This document shows, one piece after another, positions 45,649-48,234 of a DNA stretch of 48,234 bases. Source of the stretch: Desulfurivibrio sp044068515 (GTDB lineage Bacteria; Desulfobacterota; Desulfobulbia; Desulfobulbales; Desulfurivibrionaceae); the NCBI RefSeq assembly GCF_044068515.1, contig NZ_JBIPKI010000013.1, positions 1 to 48,234 of the forward strand. Reading direction: 5' to 3'. Positions within the stretch are counted from its first letter, which is position 1. Each line of letters starts with the position of its first letter. The notes below the pieces were generated by a model. The model saw only the letters and a list, made by a program, of their open reading frames with translations. It was not told where the DNA came from and made no database searches. The position numbers and the translations under genes are program-made.

Positions 45649-48234
45649 CAGTAAGCCCTCCTATGATGTAAACCCGGCCGTTGCGGGTCTTCATGGTCAG
45701 CCGGTCGGGGGCCTCGGTTCTTAGGTGGCCGCGCTCTCTCAAAATCCTAGCAACCGCGCGGTGATCCATCCCGGCGCACAACTCGCGCTTGAACACTTCC
45801 GGCAAAACGTGAAACTCTGTCCCGCTTTCCGTGGTTCGGCGATAACCGGCCCGCTGGTGGATGGTTCGGCCGTCGTGGCCGTCCAGGTCTTTGAATCGGC
45901 TTTCGCCGTGGGATTCGATGAAGTGGCGCACCTGAGAAAGGGCCGCCGCCTCTTCCTGGCTCCCGGCTCCGCCTCGTCGGTTCAGCCACGCAGCGAAACA
46001 CGCCGCCGCGCCTTTGATTGCTTCGCCCTTGGGCCATCCGGTTGTTGGTTGCGCCAGCTCACCACCGGCCGCAATAAGGGCCAGCCGGGCTGCCACCCGC
46101 CGGGCCTGGCCGTCTGCATCGGCCGGGACGTTCTCGCTGATAAAATCGGCCCGCAGGTGGTCGAAAGCTGCCTTGATTTGTGCGGGGTCTATTTTTGTCA
46201 GGCGGGCCAGGTGGTCAATGATCGCGGTCCCGTGGTGTTTCCCGGCCTGCTCTGCCAGGTGATCCGCAAAAGCTCCGGCGGAAGTGAACCCGTGCAATTC
46301 CTCGAAAAGCCCAAAACCCGCGCCAGCATCCGCCGGAATATCGGCAAGCCTCACCTCCTGGCCTGCCTTGACACGCCGCCCGGCCTCCATCATGTGATCC
46401 GCCAAGCCAACCTCACCGGCCGACAAAAACAGCAGGCGCCACGTTGCCGCCGTCCGGGCCATTCCGTCCCGCCGCGCCCGGTGTTTGCCCGTGCCGTTTG
46501 CCAGCATATAGGCAACTTCACCGGCCCGCCGGGGGTCGATCTGTGCCAGTTCGTCCAGAATCAAAAGGCCGTCATTGTGAACAGCCGCCACCGCTTCAAG
46601 CCCGTTGTCAGTTGCTCGCCAGCGGTTCACATAATCCGGGCCGCCCCATACGGTAGCCGCCACTCTCAGGGCCGTGGTTTTTCCGGTGCTGCTGCTGCCA
46701 ACCAGATTCAGGCCGCCGGATTCGTCGCCGGTCAGGTTCAGCAGCGGGGCCGCAAAGGACGCCGAAACGGCCACCACCAGCCGGGTGTTGCCGACGCAGT
46801 ACCTCGCCAGGTTTTCCCGCCACCCTTCCACCGTGCCAGCTTGCCGCAGCCGGGGCGGTTCGCCGGTGGTTTGCAACAGGACGCGCTCCCCTGGTTGCTC
46901 TCCGATGGTTTGCCCCGGTAGGACATAAGCGGCGCCGTGCCACCCTGGCCGGTCGGTACACAAACAGCGGGCATCCGTCGGGGCGATTTGTACGTAGTGG
47001 GCCAGCAGTTGCCGGGCCTTGCTGCCGGGGGCCACGCGCAACCCTTGGGCCATCAAAACCTTTCGAAACTCTAGCCCATCACCGGCCAGCAGTTCCAGGG
47101 GACAAGCCCAGTCATGCCGCCGCCCGTCCGGGTCTGTAAACTCCAGCAGTCGGCCCCATGATTCGCCATGCTCGTTCCGGGTCATTGCTCGAACGTGGAG
47201 CGGGGCGCTGATCCAAAGCGGGGCCGCGTCTGGTTCGTCTGACTTGTGGTAAACGCCGGAGCTGCTAACCGTGAACCGGGCATCCGTCCCCGGTGTTCCC
47301 GGTTGTTTTTTCCGTACCGGGGACGCTTTAACCCCTTGCCGCTCTAGGCTGTCCCCGGTGTTCCCGGTGTTCCCGGTTTGTTTTGCCTCTCGCGGTTGCG
47401 CCGCTTTTTGGGCGCTTGCCAGGGTGGCCGCAATCTCGTTACCGGATAGCCCGGCCGCCGATCCTGCCACCTCAAGCTGCCGGGTGATTTCCTGCTCATT
47501 CAATCGGCCAGCCAGGGCCAACCCGTATAAGCCGTGGGCCTGCCGGTTCAATTCAGCATTCCGTGTCCCCTCCGGGGCAGTCATCACCGCGCCCAGGGCA
47601 TCACGAAAAGCCTTTTCCGCGTAGGGGTCAAGCCCTGTCCCGGTGGCCGTCCCGGTGGCTTTATCCGGCTTTTTTGATACTGCTTCAACCAGCCAGGCCG
47701 GGGCATCTGCCATCTGTTCCTTGTTCTTCCATTCGTAGCGCCCGCCGCTCTTGTGCGGGGAAGGGGGCAGAATCGAATATCCACCATTCGCGCGAATATC
47801 CAAGCCGGGGCCGATCTTGCTTGTTGAATTGCGAATGTCGGCACCGGGGGGCATCTTGAAAAAGAGCTGCCGCCCACCGCCACCGGTTTTCTGTTCCAGG
47901 GTGACAGGTAGCGGCCCATGCTCCGCTTCCAATGCTTCCAGGGCTGCCGGGCCGTGGGGCAAGTCAATGTCCAGAACAAAATGGTTCCCGCCGGTGGGTG
48001 ATCCAATCAAGGCGTTGGGGTGATCCGTCCACCATTTTTCAATCGTGGCCGGGTCGGTGGTTGCGGCCTTGAATCCGCCGTCAACGAGGGGGCGCTTCTC
48101 GATGTTGCAGGGGAAAACAGGACGCCGCCGGGCAATGGCAAGCGCCGCTTGCAGAAGCGGCCCGCCCGTGGTATTATTTTCTCGTGGTTCGTGTGCGGCC
48201 CCGCTCCCTGTGCTGGCTTGGCTTCGGGGGGCGT
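45638..48234 (-). CDS. Primase-polymerase/DUF927 helicase-like replication protein, 5' end outside window
   Basis: Open from the right edge to TGA 45638, at least 865 codons; no good start is seen inside, so it continues beyond 48234. N-terminal bifunctional primase/polymerase domain: RPVFPCNIEKRPLVDGGFKA, then IEKWWTDHPNALIG and the catalytic VLDIDLP (DxD); GLDIRANGGYSILPPSPH closes it. A helical linker with TGNTGNTGD repeats follows. The second half is DUF927-like: HVRAMTRNEHGESWGRLLEF, Walker A GSSSTGKTT, and GLLILDELAQID as Walker B. Such proteins prime and unwind DNA at element origins in phages, satellites and plasmids. It is first in a minus-strand operon with the overlapping zinc-ribbon gene. 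Domain assignment is confident; the element type is not. Confidence 0.88.
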   Translation of the reverse strand, partial: APRSQASTGSGAAHEPRENNTTGGPLLQAALAIARRRPVFPCNIEKRPLVDGGFKAATTDPATIEKWWTDHPNALIGSPTGGNHFVLDIDLPHGPAALEALEAEHGPLPVTLEQKTGGGGRQLFFKMPPGADIRNSTSKIGPGLDIRANGGYSILPPSPHKSGGRYEWKNKEQMADAPAWLVEAVSKKPDKATGTATGTGLDPYAEKAFRDALGAVMTAPEGTRNAELNRQAHGLYGLALAGRLNEQEITRQLEVAGSAAGLSGNEIAATLASAQKAAQPREAKQTGNTGNTGDSLERQGVKASPVRKKQPGTPGTDARFTVSSSGVYHKSDEPDAAPLWISAPLHVRAMTRNEHGESWGRLLEFTDPDGRRHDWACPLELLAGDGLEFRKVLMAQGLRVAPGSKARQLLAHYVQIAPTDARCLCTDRPGWHGAAYVLPGQTIGEQPGERVLLQTTGEPPRLRQAGTVEGWRENLARYCVGNTRLVVAVSASFAAPLLNLTGDESGGLNLVGSSSTGKTTALRVAATVWGGPDYVNRWRATDNGLEAVAAVHNDGLLILDELAQIDPRRAGEVAYMLANGTGKHRARRDGMARTAATWRLLFLSAGEVGLADHMMEAGRRVKAGQEVRLADIPADAGAGFGLFEELHGFTSAGAFADHLAEQAGKHHGTAIIDHLARLTKIDPAQIKAAFDHLRADFISENVPADADGQARRVAARLALIAAGGELAQPTTGWPKGEAIKGAAACFAAWLNRRGGAGSQEEAAALSQVRHFIESHGESRFKDLDGHDGRTIHQRAGYRRTTESGTEFHVLPEVFKRELCAGMDHRAVARILRERGHLRTEAPDRLTMKTRNGRVYIIGGLTDES
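47286..47377. repeat. GTCCCCGGTGTTCCCGGT repeats within the primpol gene
   Basis: Units of GTCCCCGGT/GTTCCCGGT occur at 47286-47303 and 47351-47377, inverse to those at 45522-45613. They encode TGNTGNTGD and PGTPGTD in the linker between the primpol and DUF927 parts. They could be slippage-prone linker repeats or binding sites. Confidence 0.6.

Larger units (their letters stand above)
39856..48234. mobile_element. Phage-related integrated element at tRNA-Arg, right end outside window
   Basis: From the 3' end of tRNA-Arg to the window edge the gene content changes to short, mostly minus-strand genes: a primpol/DUF927 replication protein, zinc-ribbon proteins, a terminase-small-subunit-like protein, a truncated phage gene, an RHH-like protein and small exported proteins. 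Much of 41250-43350 is clearly more AT-rich than the core. No integrase, portal, capsid or tail gene is visible, so it may be a satellite, a defective prophage or an integrative plasmid-like element. The other end and any repeat of the tRNA 3' end lie outside the window. Confidence 0.65.

Overview
The window is GC-rich Gram-negative chromosome: envelope genes, two RND pumps, a TolC-type domain, lipid genes, type II ilvE, groESL and three tRNAs. The gene mix (an arsenosugar radical-SAM cluster, an orphan NapH-like ferredoxin, VTT and HPP membrane proteins) suggests Desulfobacterota or another 'deltaproteobacterial' lineage. That placement is inference; no rRNA is present.

Layout. 1-3757 (minus): a TamB/AsmA-like envelope protein running off the left edge. 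3979-10122 (plus): a copper P-type ATPase, an acyl-activating enzyme/carrier/PlsC fusion and a VTT-family membrane protein. 10254-16545 (minus): TetR, RND adaptor and RND permease joined by ATGA overlaps, then an HPP membrane protein and a zinc nucleoside deaminase. A 42-bp near-perfect palindrome sits over the TetR promoter. 16801-22838 (plus, divergent): a second adaptor and a 1611-residue protein that fuses a complete RND permease to a TolC-type outer-membrane factor through an internal signal-peptide-like segment. 23294-25451: a NapH-like Fe-S protein, divergent tRNA-Asn and tRNA-Pro genes with clear promoters, a GGDEF remnant and a LysE-type exporter.

25517-31841 looks like an arsenosugar biosynthesis locus. 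It holds a fused TIGR04282-TIGR04283-type glycosyltransferase and an MTA-phosphorylase-type enzyme on the minus strand, and divergently a CPYC peroxidase-like protein, the radical SAM enzyme ArsS, a VTT protein and a mercuric-reductase-like flavoprotein. No ArsM is in the window. Next come a GH63-like glucosidase, an AI-2E/PerM exporter, ilvE and groES-groEL.

From tRNA-Arg (39779-39855) to the right edge is a lower-GC accessory element with phage traits: a primpol/DUF927 replication protein, zinc-ribbon proteins, a terminase-small-subunit-like protein, a truncated phage gene, a two-RHH-like protein and a run of small secreted proteins. No integrase is visible.

The best leads are the RND-TolC fusion with its apparent internal signal peptide, and a 105-nt hairpin repeat at 22836-22940 and 39379-39483. 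The repeat has an identical 32-nt core, different but still paired outer arms, and in both cases sits at a stop codon. The arsenosugar locus and the repeat-rich gene-poor start of the accessory element follow.
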